64,000 nucleotides of DNA, from positions 310,001-374,000 of the forward strand of contig NZ_CP115446.1 in NCBI RefSeq assembly GCF_027912455.1, written 5' to 3'. Within the stretch, counting starts at the first letter, position 1, and each line of letters starts with the position of its first letter. Position numbers and translations under genes: made by a program. The notes beneath the pieces were generated by a model. It saw nothing but the letters and a program-made list of their open reading frames with translations, was not told the origin of the DNA and made no database searches. The stretch comes from Aurantiacibacter sp. MUD61. GTDB lineage: Bacteria > Pseudomonadota > Alphaproteobacteria > Sphingomonadales > Sphingomonadaceae. Below, piece by piece: positions 42,019-50,755 of this stretch.

Positions 42019-42876
42019 TCAACTCCAAACCGCCTCGGGCGGCAGGCTCATCAGGATCGCGTCGATATTGCCGCCGGTTTTCAGGCCGAACAGCGTGCCC
42101 CGGTCGTAGACGAGATTAAACTCGGCGTAGCGGCCGCGCCATTCGAGTTGTTGCAGCTTCTCTGCATCGGTCCATTCCTGCTCCATCCGTCCGCGCACCA
42201 GCTTTGGATAGATGTCGAGGAAAGCTTCGCCGACATCCTTGGTGAAGGCGAAGTTGCGGTCGAAGCTTGGGTCATCATCGCACTCGAGGTGGTCGTAGAA
42301 TATGCCGCCAACGCCGCGGTGCACGCCGCGGTGGGGGATGTAGAAATAGTCGTCCGCCCATTTCCTGAAGCGATCGTAATAGGTCGGATTATGCGCTGAA
42401 CACGCTGCCCGCAGGCGGGCGTGGAAGCGTTCGGTATCCTCTTCGTAAGGCAGCGCCGGATTGAGATCCGCGCCTCCGCCGAACCATGCAGCCTGTGTTG
42501 TCAGGAAGCGCGTATTCATATGCACATTGGGCACATGCGGATTGCGCATGTGCGCGACGAGTGAAATGCCGGTAGCGGTAAATTCGGGATGCTCCGCACT
42601 CGCGCCATTTACCTGATCGGCGAATTTTTCGGAGAAAGCGCCTGACACGGTCGAGACATTGACCCCGACTTTCTCGAACACCTTGCCCTTCATCAGACCC
42701 TGCGTTCCGCCGCCGCCATCGGTGCCATCCTCGGTCTCGCGGTCCCACTGCTTGTATTCGAAGCTCGCGTCCGAGCCCGCCTCGCGCTCGATCGCCTCGA
42801 ATTCGGCGCAGATCCGGTCACGCAGGGATTCGAACCATTCGCGGGCCTCGGCAGTGTGTTTATTCCACTCGGTCAT
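42019..42876 (-). CDS. hemF: Oxygen-dependent coproporphyrinogen III oxidase
   Basis: About 285 residues from the second of two adjacent ATGs (42876), which has the better distance to GGAG. The frame upstream of this is a hairpin repeat, not protein. HemF motifs: GGGTQGLMKG, NPHVPNVHMNTRF, WFGGGADLNPALPYEEDT, HRGVGGIFYDHL and RGRYAEFNLVYDRGTLFGL. It converts coproporphyrinogen III to protoporphyrinogen IX with O2 in haem synthesis. Confidence 0.95.
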   Translation of the reverse strand: MTEWNKHTAEAREWFESLRDRICAEFEAIEREAGSDASFEYKQWDRETEDGTDGGGGTQGLMKGKVFEKVGVNVSTVSGAFSEKFADQVNGASAEHPEFTATGISLVAHMRNPHVPNVHMNTRFLTTQAAWFGGGADLNPALPYEEDTERFHARLRAACSAHNPTYYDRFRKWADDYFYIPHRGVHRGVGGIFYDHLECDDDPSFDRNFAFTKDVGEAFLDIYPKLVRGRMEQEWTDAEKLQQLEWRGRYAEFNLVYDRGTLFGLKTGGNIDAILMSLPPEAVWS

Positions 42877-42883
42877 CATATCT

Positions 42884-42960
42884 CCGTTCGTGCTGAGCCT
42901 GTCGAAGCATGAATTCGCGGCGGTTGCAATTTCGCCCTTCGACAAGCTCAGGACGAACGG
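42884..42960. repeat. Sphingomonad-type hairpin repeat (REP-like)
   Basis: CCGTTCGTGCTGAGCCTGTC with its following bases (42884-42907) and its inverted partner ending CAGGACGAACGG (42937-42960) form a 24-bp imperfect inverted repeat around a 29-nt loop. This sequence type is scattered in intergenic regions of sphingomonads. Here it fills the divergent gap between hemF and pdeM. Confidence 0.75.
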
Positions 42961-43006
42961 TGGAAAGGGGCTTGCGGATTTTCGTTGCGCGCGCCAATAG
43001 CCTCTC

Positions 43007-43726
43007 ATGGTTCCCGTTTCGTTCGCCTTCCCCTTTTGCGGAGATGAATTCGTGCTCGTGCCGCAGGATGGCGGAGCGCGCGCGTTGTTCTGGCCGCGCG
43101 AGAATGCGCTGCTGGTGGCGGATCTGCACCTCGAAAAGGCGAGCTTTTACGCACGGCACGGGCAGATGCTGCCGCCTTATGACAGCCGCGAAACGCTGGA
43201 GCGGGTGGCCGATGCGATCCGCATTACCGGCGCACGGCGGCTTTATACGCTGGGCGACAATTTCCACGATTCGGACGGCTCGCAGAGGCTGGAGGAGCAC
43301 GCCGCAGGAATGCTGAGCGCCCTCACCCGCGCGGTCGACTGGGTGTGGATCACCGGCAACCACGATCCGGCGATGGAGGCAAAATCGGGCGGCACCGTGG
43401 TCGAGGAGCTGGTGGTGGGCGGCACGGTCCTGCGCCACATCGCCAAGCGCGGGGAAACGCGGCCAGAGCTTTCCGGCCATTTCCATCCGCGCGTACAGGT
43501 AAAAATCCGCCAACGCCACATTCGGCGCCCCTGCGCGGTGGTGGGTCATAATGAGGACGCGACCTGCGGAAGGATGATACTACCGGCATTCGGCGCGCTC
43601 ACTGGCGGCATGAACGCCGGCGATCCGGCAATCCTGAAAGCGCTGCAACCGGCGAGTGCCGTGGATGCGATTGTTCCGGCGGGCGAGAGACTGGCGCGCT
43701 TCCCGCTTTGGAGAGAGGCGGCTTGA
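43007..43726 (+). CDS. pdeM: Ligase-associated DNA damage response endonuclease PdeM
   Basis: This 239-residue calcineurin-like phosphoesterase has metal-site motifs DLHLEKASFYARHG, LGDNFHD, GNHDP and GHFHPR. The overall sequence matches the PdeM group, usually found with a DNA-ligase D-like/helicase set in bacteria. The partner genes (ligase, Lhr-like helicase) are not in this window. Divergent from hemF across the hairpin repeat. Confidence 0.85.
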   Translation: MVPVSFAFPFCGDEFVLVPQDGGARALFWPRENALLVADLHLEKASFYARHGQMLPPYDSRETLERVADAIRITGARRLYTLGDNFHDSDGSQRLEEHAAGMLSALTRAVDWVWITGNHDPAMEAKSGGTVVEELVVGGTVLRHIAKRGETRPELSGHFHPRVQVKIRQRHIRRPCAVVGHNEDATCGRMILPAFGALTGGMNAGDPAILKALQPASAVDAIVPAGERLARFPLWREAA

Positions 43727-44099
43727 TATCTTTTGTTTAGCGAAGCCGCATCCGCGGCTTCGTCCTCGCTAGACGCGCTCCGCTACGCTACGCGCCCGCT
43801 GCGGGCGGCCGTTCGGCCTTGCGGGCTGGTCGCCCGTGCTCCGCGACGCCGATCGAATGGAGCGCTAGTTTCGCTGGCCATAGGTCAGCGACAGCGAGCG
43901 AACGCGAAGCCCGCAGGTTCCGCGCAGGCGGAACGCAGTCCCGCCGGAGCGAATAGCACCGAGGACGCGCCGACGGATGTCGGTGCGCAAAGACAATATC
44001 CTGAAATGGTTTTTTCGCTTGAACCGACACCCTCTAGCGTTCGCTCGCGTTCCTCACTACATAGACCTTGCAAACAACAACCATTTCAGGAGCAGCAAC
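43727..44099. other. GC-rich palindromic intergenic region before infC
   Basis: This gene-free stretch of 373 bases contains several short perfect hairpins: CGAAGCCGC-ATCC-GCGGCTTCG (43740-43762), GTTCCGC-GCAG-GCGGAAC (about 43916-43933) and CGCCGAC-GGAT-GTCGGTGCG (about 43969-43988). The last part is presumably the infC leader. I see no ORF with codon bias here. Confidence 0.5.
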
Positions 44100-44642
44100 A
44101 TACCACGTCCACCCCGCCGCAATATGGCACCGCCGGTCAAATCCGGCCCGAAATACGACAATTTCATTCAGTCCGAGAAGGTCCGCGTCATCGATGACGA
44201 GGGCGAGAATCTCGGCGTGATGTACACCAATGAGGCGATCGAGCAGGCTGCGGACAAGGGCCTGAATCTCGTCGAGGTTTCGCCCAATGCGAACCCGCCG
44301 GTGTGCAAATTCCTCGATGTCGGCAAGTATCGCTACGAAGCGCAGAAGAAGGCGAACGCCGCGCGCAAGACGCAGAAAACGCAGGACATCAAGGAAGTGA
44401 AGATGCGCCCGAACATCGACACGCACGATTACGATGTGAAGATGCGCAATGTGAACAAGTTCATCGACAATGGCGACAAGGTGAAAGTCACCCTGCGCTT
44501 TCGCGGACGTGAAATGGCGCACCAGCATCTGGGCATGGACCTGCTGAAGCGCGTCCAGGACGATGTGGCGGAAATTGCGAAGGTCGAAGCTTTCCCGCGC
44601 CTTGAAGGCCGCCAGATGCTCATGGTGCTGGCTCCGAAGTAA
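44100..44642 (+). CDS. infC: Translation initiation factor IF-3 with AUA start
   Basis: This 180-residue protein is full length for IF-3. IF-3 landmarks: VRVIDDEGENLGV, ALxxA-like EAIEQAADKGLNLVEVSPNANPPVCKFLD, a basic linker (KKANAARKTQKTQ) and a C-terminal domain with FRGREMAHQHLG. The best-placed start is ATA at 44100, 7 nt after AGGAG. infC is known to use rare start codons so that IF-3 represses its own translation. The in-frame ATG at 44124 is an alternative. The 43977 start would add 41 residues of non-IF-3 sequence. Confidence 0.93.
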   Translation: MPRPPRRNMAPPVKSGPKYDNFIQSEKVRVIDDEGENLGVMYTNEAIEQAADKGLNLVEVSPNANPPVCKFLDVGKYRYEAQKKANAARKTQKTQDIKEVKMRPNIDTHDYDVKMRNVNKFIDNGDKVKVTLRFRGREMAHQHLGMDLLKRVQDDVAEIAKVEAFPRLEGRQMLMVLAPK

Positions 44643-44665
44643 GCACTATCCGGCAACCGGATATG

Positions 44666-44698
44666 AAAAGGGCGGCCCCAGCGGGACCGCCCTTTTTC
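44666..44698 (+). terminator. Rho-independent terminator after infC
   Basis: AAAAGGGCGG...CCGCCCTTTTT forms a strong GC stem followed by a run of T, 24 nt after the infC stop. The symmetrical A/T flanks could also serve the converging S9 peptidase gene. Confidence 0.9.
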
Positions 44699-44710
44699 TT
44701 TGTCGCCCGA

Positions 44711-46642
44711 TCACTCGGTGCCGACGTGCTCGTTGAGGAAAGTCAGATAGGCCTCTGACGCGGTGACACGGTTCTCGCGGCGGGCAAAACCGTGGCCTTC
44801 ATCGGGGAAGAGGACATATTCCACCGGCACGCCATTGGCGCGGATCGCCTCGACCAGCTCGTCACTCTCAACCTGCAATACGCGCGGATCGTTGGCGCCC
44901 TGCACTACCAGCATGGGGCTGGTGATGTTATCCGCGTGGAATAGCGGAGAAATGGCGCGTAGCCGCTCGCCATCGGTCGCCGGATCGCCCAGCTCGTCAT
45001 AGAGCGCATCGCGCTGCGGGCCCCACCAGGCGGGGATCGATTCGAGCGTGCGCACCCAGTTCGTCACGCCGAAGATGTTGATGCCCGCATCGAACACCTC
45101 CGGATGGAAAGCGAGCGCGGCGGCGGTCATATATCCGCCGTAGGAACCGCCTGCGATGGCGATGCGATCATCGGCAATCCAGTCGAGGCCCTGCAGGTAA
45201 TCGGCAGAGGCGGTGACATCGCGCAAATCGGCATCGCCGTGGCGCTGGTCATCCATATGGAAGAAAGTCTTGCCATAGCCCGAGGAGCCGCGATTGTTGA
45301 TCGCGTAAACAGCATAGCCATGGTTCACTAAGTGCTGGATCGCCGGATTGTAGCCACGACGGCTCTGCCCGCCCGGTCCGCCATGGACCCAGACCACGGC
45401 AGGTGCCGGATTGTCTGCACTCGCGCCTTGCGGGCGATAGAGAATCCCTGGGATCTCAATCCCGTCATAGCTGGCAAAGCGAAGCACACTGCTGTTCACC
45501 AGATCGCTCTCGTCAATTGCCGGATTGAGCGCGCTCGTCAGACGGCGGGTCTCTCCGGTTTCGAGGTTCGAGATGTAGAGATCGGTGGGCGACGTGTCGG
45601 TATTGGCCGAGAACAGCGCCATGCCTTCGTCCGGTGAGAAGCGGAAACCGCCCATATTGCCCTCGGGCACTCCATCGAGCGAAACCTCGCGGCCTTCCAC
45701 CGTGTCGTAAAGCACCGCGTCGCTGGTGCCATCGCGATTGAAAGAGGTGATGCGATAGCGCCCGCTGTCCGAATAGCCGACATAGGATACGTCCCAATCG
45801 TCCTCGGCAAGCAAGGCACGCTCGCCAGTGCCGATGTCGTACGTCCAGCTTTGCGCGAATTCCCCGAATTCATTGGTGGAATAAATCACCTTGCTGCCAT
45901 CGGCGCTGAAGCCCTGATCGCCATGCGATACATCGCCTTCATGCGGCGTGATGTGGACCGGTGACCGGTCGCCCTCCAGATCGACGAGATAGATATCGCT
46001 GTCCGAATTGGTGCGCACACTGGTGAGCAATTGATAGCGGCCGTCGGGTGATCGCGAGCCAAGGAAATAGCCGCCCGGATTCTCGAAAACGAGCTCGCGA
46101 GAATAATCGCTGGCCGAATAGCGGTAGACATCCGAGACCGACGCGTCGCGCTCATTGGTCTCAATGTAGAAATGGGTGCCTTCCTCGTTCCATCCGGCAA
46201 AGGTGGCGCGGGTTTCTTCACCCGGGGTCAAATCCTCGATCGAGCCATCCTCTTCGCGCACGAAGACATGGTTGCGCTCATTCCCTCCCGCATCGGCGGA
46301 AAAGAGTATCCGGCCATCGTTCGGGAAAGCGCTGGTGGCGCGGTAAGCATCGGTGGTCGAATTGGTCAGCTGCACCGGCTCACCGCCATCCACGGGCAGC
46401 CAATAGGCATTGAGCACGCCGCTCGCATCGCTGGTGATCAGCACGTGGTCGCCATCAGGCGAAAAGGCATGCGCGCTGCCACCGACGGAGCCGTAGCTGG
46501 TCGAGGTGTAGAATTCCTCCGCCGAATAGGTGCGCGCCGGTGCCTCTGCGGACATTTCCTGCGCTATGGCGGGCGTGGTGGCAATTGGCGCGGAAACGGC
46601 AAGTAAGCTGGCGGAAAGCAACAGCTTGAACGAATGCGGCAT
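44711..46642 (-). CDS. Secreted S9-family prolyl oligopeptidase-like peptidase
   Basis: This 643-residue protein has a signal peptide (LLLSASLLAVSAPIATTPAIAQ), an N-terminal beta-propeller (about 40-370) and a C-terminal alpha/beta hydrolase. The nucleophile Ser is in GGSYGGYMTAA, the Asp in VVQGANDPRVLQVES and the His in FPDEGHGFARREN. It cleaves short peptides after Pro or Ala (DPP-like or acylaminoacyl type not resolved). It probably works in the periplasm. Confidence 0.9.
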   Translation of the reverse strand: MPHSFKLLLSASLLAVSAPIATTPAIAQEMSAEAPARTYSAEEFYTSTSYGSVGGSAHAFSPDGDHVLITSDASGVLNAYWLPVDGGEPVQLTNSTTDAYRATSAFPNDGRILFSADAGGNERNHVFVREEDGSIEDLTPGEETRATFAGWNEEGTHFYIETNERDASVSDVYRYSASDYSRELVFENPGGYFLGSRSPDGRYQLLTSVRTNSDSDIYLVDLEGDRSPVHITPHEGDVSHGDQGFSADGSKVIYSTNEFGEFAQSWTYDIGTGERALLAEDDWDVSYVGYSDSGRYRITSFNRDGTSDAVLYDTVEGREVSLDGVPEGNMGGFRFSPDEGMALFSANTDTSPTDLYISNLETGETRRLTSALNPAIDESDLVNSSVLRFASYDGIEIPGILYRPQGASADNPAPAVVWVHGGPGGQSRRGYNPAIQHLVNHGYAVYAINNRGSSGYGKTFFHMDDQRHGDADLRDVTASADYLQGLDWIADDRIAIAGGSYGGYMTAAALAFHPEVFDAGINIFGVTNWVRTLESIPAWWGPQRDALYDELGDPATDGERLRAISPLFHADNITSPMLVVQGANDPRVLQVESDELVEAIRANGVPVEYVLFPDEGHGFARRENRVTASEAYLTFLNEHVGTE

Positions 46643-46730
46643 GATGAAATCTCTCCCGGTTCAGGTCCCGGAAGAAGGGTAAGCACTCATGCGCGAGGCG
46701 GCAATAGCCAGCCGCGCCACGCCGCCAGCA

Positions 46731-47393
46731 TCAGATTATGTCGAAGTCGAGCAGCTCGAAACGCGCAGGGGCCGTCGCATAGACACCGTGACCACGTGCC
46801 CGAACCGACCCGAAAGTCATGCCCACCGTGCCGACACGCGCCAACATGTCGGAGAATTCGCGCGGATTGCGATTGCGGTTCGATCCCATCACCGAAATCC
46901 AGTTCTCGTCGAACATCACCGTCGCTTCGTGAACGCCTGGTGTCAGCTCGATCAGTGCATCGGTGGGCGAATACCAGCGTGAGAATTCCCCGCGACCCCG
47001 GCCACTCCAGTCATCTTCGTTTTCCTGCAGGTAGAGCGACAGCATTGCGGGCAGGTTCGGATGCTCCTGCGGCACGAAGCGTGCTCCGCCCCGCGCATCG
47101 ATGCGAAAGCGGATGCGGATACCCCGCGCCCGGTCCAGCGGACCGCTTTGGCGGGTAATATAATGAACATGGCCATCGCGGCGGCGGGGGCCGGGAAAAT
47201 CGAAATACCAGCCATCGCCCGTCACCGCGGGATGCGGCGGCATTCCAACCGAATAATTGCGTCCGCGAATGACCGGGCCGATTTCCCAATCATAGGCATA
47301 GCCGCGCCCGCCCTGTGCGAGGGCCAGCGAAGGGGCGACGCCAAGTGCGATGGCAGCGGAGCCGGTTGAGGCAAGAAAATGTCTGCGGTTCAT
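46731..47393 (-). CDS. Tat-exported protein of unknown function
   Basis: This 220-residue protein has a twin-arginine signal (MNRRHFLASTGSAAIALGVAPSLALA). The mature part is rich in Trp, Tyr and Arg, with DGWYFDFPGP, RIRFRIDARGG, LYLQENEDDWSG and WISVMG. The beta-rich look suggests a lectin- or concanavalin-like fold, but I do not recognise the family. It lies between the S9 peptidase and the PFK on the same strand. Confidence 0.7.
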   Translation of the reverse strand: MNRRHFLASTGSAAIALGVAPSLALAQGGRGYAYDWEIGPVIRGRNYSVGMPPHPAVTGDGWYFDFPGPRRRDGHVHYITRQSGPLDRARGIRIRFRIDARGGARFVPQEHPNLPAMLSLYLQENEDDWSGRGRGEFSRWYSPTDALIELTPGVHEATVMFDENWISVMGSNRNRNPREFSDMLARVGTVGMTFGSVRARGHGVYATAPARFELLDFDII

Positions 47394-47465
47394 GCCTTTG
47401 TTGTAGACGAAAGCGACTGATCGCAGACTGAACGATGCTGTTGTGAAACAGTCAGCTTCGCAGCG

Positions 47466-48665
47466 TCACCTCTGCCCCAGATCGCGCAGCAATTCGACAA
47501 ACCACTCCTGCCCCGGATCGAAATGTTTGCCGCCCTTGATGCGTGAGAACTCTATTGAGCGAAGCTCATCGCCGCGCTCCTCATCCTGCCCGATTACGCC
47601 CGGCTCGCCGCTCAGCGCCGCATCGACCGCGCGATTGGTGCAGGCCTTGATCAGGGCGAGATCCGCTTCATTGGCAGGTGCCGAACGGGAGAAATAACCG
47701 CTCTTCTGGACCAGCACCTTTTCCGCGCCGACTGCCTCTGCCAGTTTCGTGGCGAACCACTGGCCTGGATTGACCTTGTCCAGCTTCACATGGCCGAATG
47801 CGTCGCGCGGCACCTCTTCTCCGGCGGCTTCCATCGCAGCGACGATTTCCTCGACGCCTGCGCCTTCGGAAATGAACAAATTCACCCCGTCCTGTGCATC
47901 CATCACGCGCTTGAGCCGCTCTGCCTCTGCCGCGATGTCGAATGCGCGCTCGGGAATGTAAACACCGTGCACATCCCAGCGGGCGGCCGCGTTCTCCGGC
48001 CATTCGGCAAAGGGCGCGCTTTTCACCCAGCTGTGGTGGGCAAAGGCTGTGGCAGCCGTCAGCCAGCCGCAATGCCGCCCCATGACTTCGTGCACGATGA
48101 GCATGCGCGGATTGGCCGAGTGTTCGGCGATGATATTGCGCGCATAGACCGCGCCCTGCTCCGCCGCCGTATAGGCGCCGGGCGACTGCTTGATGGGGAT
48201 CACATCATTGTCGATGGTCTTGGGCAGTCCGACCACGGTGAGGTCGTAATCATTGGCTTTGAGATAGGCTGCAAGGTCTGCCGCAGCGGTATTGGTATCG
48301 TCGCCGCCGATAGTGTGGAGCACATCGACACCGTCCTTCGTCAGCTGGCGAGCGGCGACCGCGAGCGGATTCTCGCCTTCCTTCACCAGTCCGCGCTTTA
48401 CGCAGTCTTCGACATTGGTGAGCTTCACGCGGCTGTTACCGATGGGGCTGCCGCCAAAGGCATGGAGCCGCCCGGCCGTCTTGCGCACCTTGTCCGGCAC
48501 CTCGACATAATCGCCCGTCAGCAATCCGGCATAGCCATTGCGGTACGCGATCAGCCGGATGTTCGGTGCAACCTCGGTATAGCGTTCGATCAGCCCGCCA
48601 ACGGCAGAGGAAAGACACGGCGCAAGGCCGCCTGCGGTAAGCATTGCAACGGTTTTGGTAGCCAT
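47466..48665 (-). CDS. Pyrophosphate-dependent 6-phosphofructokinase
   Basis: The 399-residue PFK has GGDD at 120-123 (the Asp that excludes ATP and marks PPi use), PKTIDND at 148-154 with the catalytic Asp, and VMGRHCGWLTA and SEGAG further on. It reversibly phosphorylates fructose 6-phosphate with pyrophosphate. PPi use is inferred from the GGDD signature. Confidence 0.92.
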   Translation of the reverse strand: MATKTVAMLTAGGLAPCLSSAVGGLIERYTEVAPNIRLIAYRNGYAGLLTGDYVEVPDKVRKTAGRLHAFGGSPIGNSRVKLTNVEDCVKRGLVKEGENPLAVAARQLTKDGVDVLHTIGGDDTNTAAADLAAYLKANDYDLTVVGLPKTIDNDVIPIKQSPGAYTAAEQGAVYARNIIAEHSANPRMLIVHEVMGRHCGWLTAATAFAHHSWVKSAPFAEWPENAAARWDVHGVYIPERAFDIAAEAERLKRVMDAQDGVNLFISEGAGVEEIVAAMEAAGEEVPRDAFGHVKLDKVNPGQWFATKLAEAVGAEKVLVQKSGYFSRSAPANEADLALIKACTNRAVDAALSGEPGVIGQDEERGDELRSIEFSRIKGGKHFDPGQEWFVELLRDLGQR

Positions 48666-48711
48666 GGAGTGCGTTGTGCCAAGCGAAGCGGCGCGACGCT
48701 AGGGGGAATAG

Positions 48712-49089
48712 CTATGCAGGCTCCCAGAGCTCGATCGGATTCCCGTCGCAATCCACGATCCGGGCGAAATCGCCGACGCCGTCCATGCTTTCGCGGTGGG
48801 AATGCTCGATGCCAGCGGCGGCGAGACTGGTGAGGATCGCTTCCAATCCCTCGACCCGAAGGTTGAGCATTACTTGCCGGTCGCCCTGCCAGTAATCGCT
48901 ATCGGCCTTGAAGCCGGCAAATACAGTAGGCCCCGCGTCCTGCATCCACACCCACTCGCCTGAAGGCGTGGGCTGTCCGCTTTCGGTCGCGGTAATGCCG
49001 AGGTGATCGCGATACCAAGCCGCCAGTCTTGCGGGGTCTGCCGAGCGGATGAACAATCCGCCAATCCCCAGAACCTTTCCTTCCGCCAT
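48712..49089 (-). CDS. VOC-family (glyoxalase-like) protein
   Basis: This 125-residue protein has two beta-alpha-beta-beta-beta modules: GGLFIRSADPARLAAWYRDHLGI at the N-terminus and EGLEAILTSLAAAGIEH...DFARIVDCDGNPIELWEP at the end, the usual vicinal-oxygen-chelate metal site layout. The substrate is unknown. It is divergent from the DASS transporter gene. Confidence 0.85.
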   Translation of the reverse strand: MAEGKVLGIGGLFIRSADPARLAAWYRDHLGITATESGQPTPSGEWVWMQDAGPTVFAGFKADSDYWQGDRQVMLNLRVEGLEAILTSLAAAGIEHSHRESMDGVGDFARIVDCDGNPIELWEPA

Positions 49090-49160
49090 CGCATCCTCCT
49101 TGCCGCTGGTGCCCGATTGCCTAGAAGGTATCGCAGATTGCGCGGGAGGGACAGCATCGC

Positions 49161-50591
49161 ATGACTGCAGAACGCATAGCCTTCTGGCTTGGCCCGGCGC
49201 TGTTCGCGCTCACCCTGCTGTTGCCTGCACCAGAGGGCATGGGCGATCCGGCCTGGAATGCCGCGGGTCTTGTCGCATGGATGGCGAGCTGGTGGATGAC
49301 GCAGGCAGTGCCGCTTCCGGTAACAGGCCTGCTGCCCTTCATCATCGCGCCGTTCTTTGGCGGCGGGACTGCGCGCGAAGTTGCCTCCGACTATTACTCG
49401 CCCATCATCTTCCTGCTGCTGGGCGGTGCGTTTATCGCGCTCGCCATCGAGCGGACCGGTCTGCACAAGCGCCTCGCCGCTTGGATTCTCGACCGGATCG
49501 GCGGGCGCGGCGGCGAATTCGGGCTGCTGCTCGGCTTTATGATTGCGGCTGCGATCCTGTCGAACATCATCAGCAATACCTCCACCGCGCTGATCATGAT
49601 GCCGATGGCCTTGGCCGTGCTGGCGGGAGGGATCGTGGATGATGAAGACACCCCGCATACCGAAGGCTTGTTCGGGGCTCTGCCGATGGGCCTGGCCTTT
49701 GCCGCGAGTATCGGTGGTCTAGGCACCATCATTGGCTCCCCCACCAATGCCATCGGCGCGGATTTGCTGCGCGAGATTTCGGGTGTCGAGATCACCTTTG
49801 CCCGGTGGGCTCTCTTAGGCGTGCCAATCGTGGTGATCGGCATTCCGATTGCTGCGGCAATCATCGCCAAGGTGCAGCGCATTTCCGCTCATCCCTTCGA
49901 CATACCAGCGGCGCGCGCCGCAATCGATCCACCGGGGGATTGGAGCAGCGCTGAACGGAGGCTGGTGCCCGTGATCGCGATTGCCTTTCTCGCTTGGATG
50001 CTGCGTGGCTTTGCCGCACCTCACCTGCCCGAGGGCGCGATCACCGACGGAACAATTGCCATCGCTGCCAGTCTCGCCCTGTTCGTGCTGCCCGATGGAT
50101 CCGGTCGCCGACTGCTCGAATGGAAAGAAGCGGATCGAGCACCGTGGGGCGTGCTGCTGATGTTCGGGGGCGGACTGGCGCTTGCTGGCACGATGATGCG
50201 CACCGGCCTTGCGGACTGGCTGGGCAATGCCCTTCTTCCGCTTGCAGGGGTCCCGCTTTTCCTGATCGCGCTGGCGCTGGTGGCGATGGTCGTGCTGATT
50301 ACCGAATTTGCCAGCAATGTCGCGACAGCGAGCGGCATCATGCCCGTGGTCGCCGCGCTGGCCGTGGCGATTGGCGGCGATGCGGATACGGTGTTGCTGC
50401 TCGCCATGCCCGTCGCGCTGGCAGCAAGCTGGGGCTTCGTCCTCCCCGCCGGAACGGGGCCGAATGCCATCGCGTGGTCGACCGGTCGCATAGCCCTTCC
50501 ACGCTTGATCAAGGCGGGCCTGACCCTCGATCTCATCGGCATTTTCGTGATCGTTGGCGTGGTTTTCGCAATCGCTCCAGTGCTCGGCTGA
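49161..50591 (+). CDS. DASS/SLC13-family anion transporter
   Basis: This 476-residue membrane protein has about 11-12 hydrophobic spans and the family's duplicated SNT-type motifs: LSNIISNTSTALIMMPMA and FASNVATASGIMPVVAAL, plus GSPTNAIG. These proteins import di- or tricarboxylates (or sulfate) with Na+. The substrate cannot be told. It is probably monocistronic. Confidence 0.88.
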   Translation: MTAERIAFWLGPALFALTLLLPAPEGMGDPAWNAAGLVAWMASWWMTQAVPLPVTGLLPFIIAPFFGGGTAREVASDYYSPIIFLLLGGAFIALAIERTGLHKRLAAWILDRIGGRGGEFGLLLGFMIAAAILSNIISNTSTALIMMPMALAVLAGGIVDDEDTPHTEGLFGALPMGLAFAASIGGLGTIIGSPTNAIGADLLREISGVEITFARWALLGVPIVVIGIPIAAAIIAKVQRISAHPFDIPAARAAIDPPGDWSSAERRLVPVIAIAFLAWMLRGFAAPHLPEGAITDGTIAIAASLALFVLPDGSGRRLLEWKEADRAPWGVLLMFGGGLALAGTMMRTGLADWLGNALLPLAGVPLFLIALALVAMVVLITEFASNVATASGIMPVVAALAVAIGGDADTVLLLAMPVALAASWGFVLPAGTGPNAIAWSTGRIALPRLIKAGLTLDLIGIFVIVGVVFAIAPVLG

Positions 50592-50652
50592 CAAGGCGGG
50601 GAGCAAGACTTGCGCAGAATCGTTACCGCTTATAATTACGCCTGAAACTATC

Positions 50653-50747
50653 GCTACCCGGCGGAGAAGCGTTCCTGCGGAGGTTAGGAACGGGAGCCCC
50701 GGTGGCCGATCCAGCCCCTGCCTTCCTAGGGGTGAGACCAAGGAAGG
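50653..50747 (+). promoter_or_regulatory. Structured leader with RBS-occluding pseudoknot (candidate riboswitch)
   Basis: The leader before the PLP enzyme can fold as a closing helix GCTACC/GGTGGC (50653-50658 with 50701-50706) around a hairpin CGTTCC/GGAACG (50670-50675 with 50687-50692). A second hairpin CCCC/GGGG (50715-50718 with 50729-50732) has the loop sequence CCTTCCT (50721-50727), complementary to AGGAAGG (50741-50747), which is the ribosome binding site. A ligand- or state-dependent pseudoknot could therefore shut translation. I cannot match it to a known riboswitch class. Confidence 0.45.
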
Positions 50748-50755
50748 AGCCAATC

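Noticed and set aside
43740..43762. Terminator for pdeM
   Set aside because: The hairpin is perfect but no T-run follows it on the plus strand.
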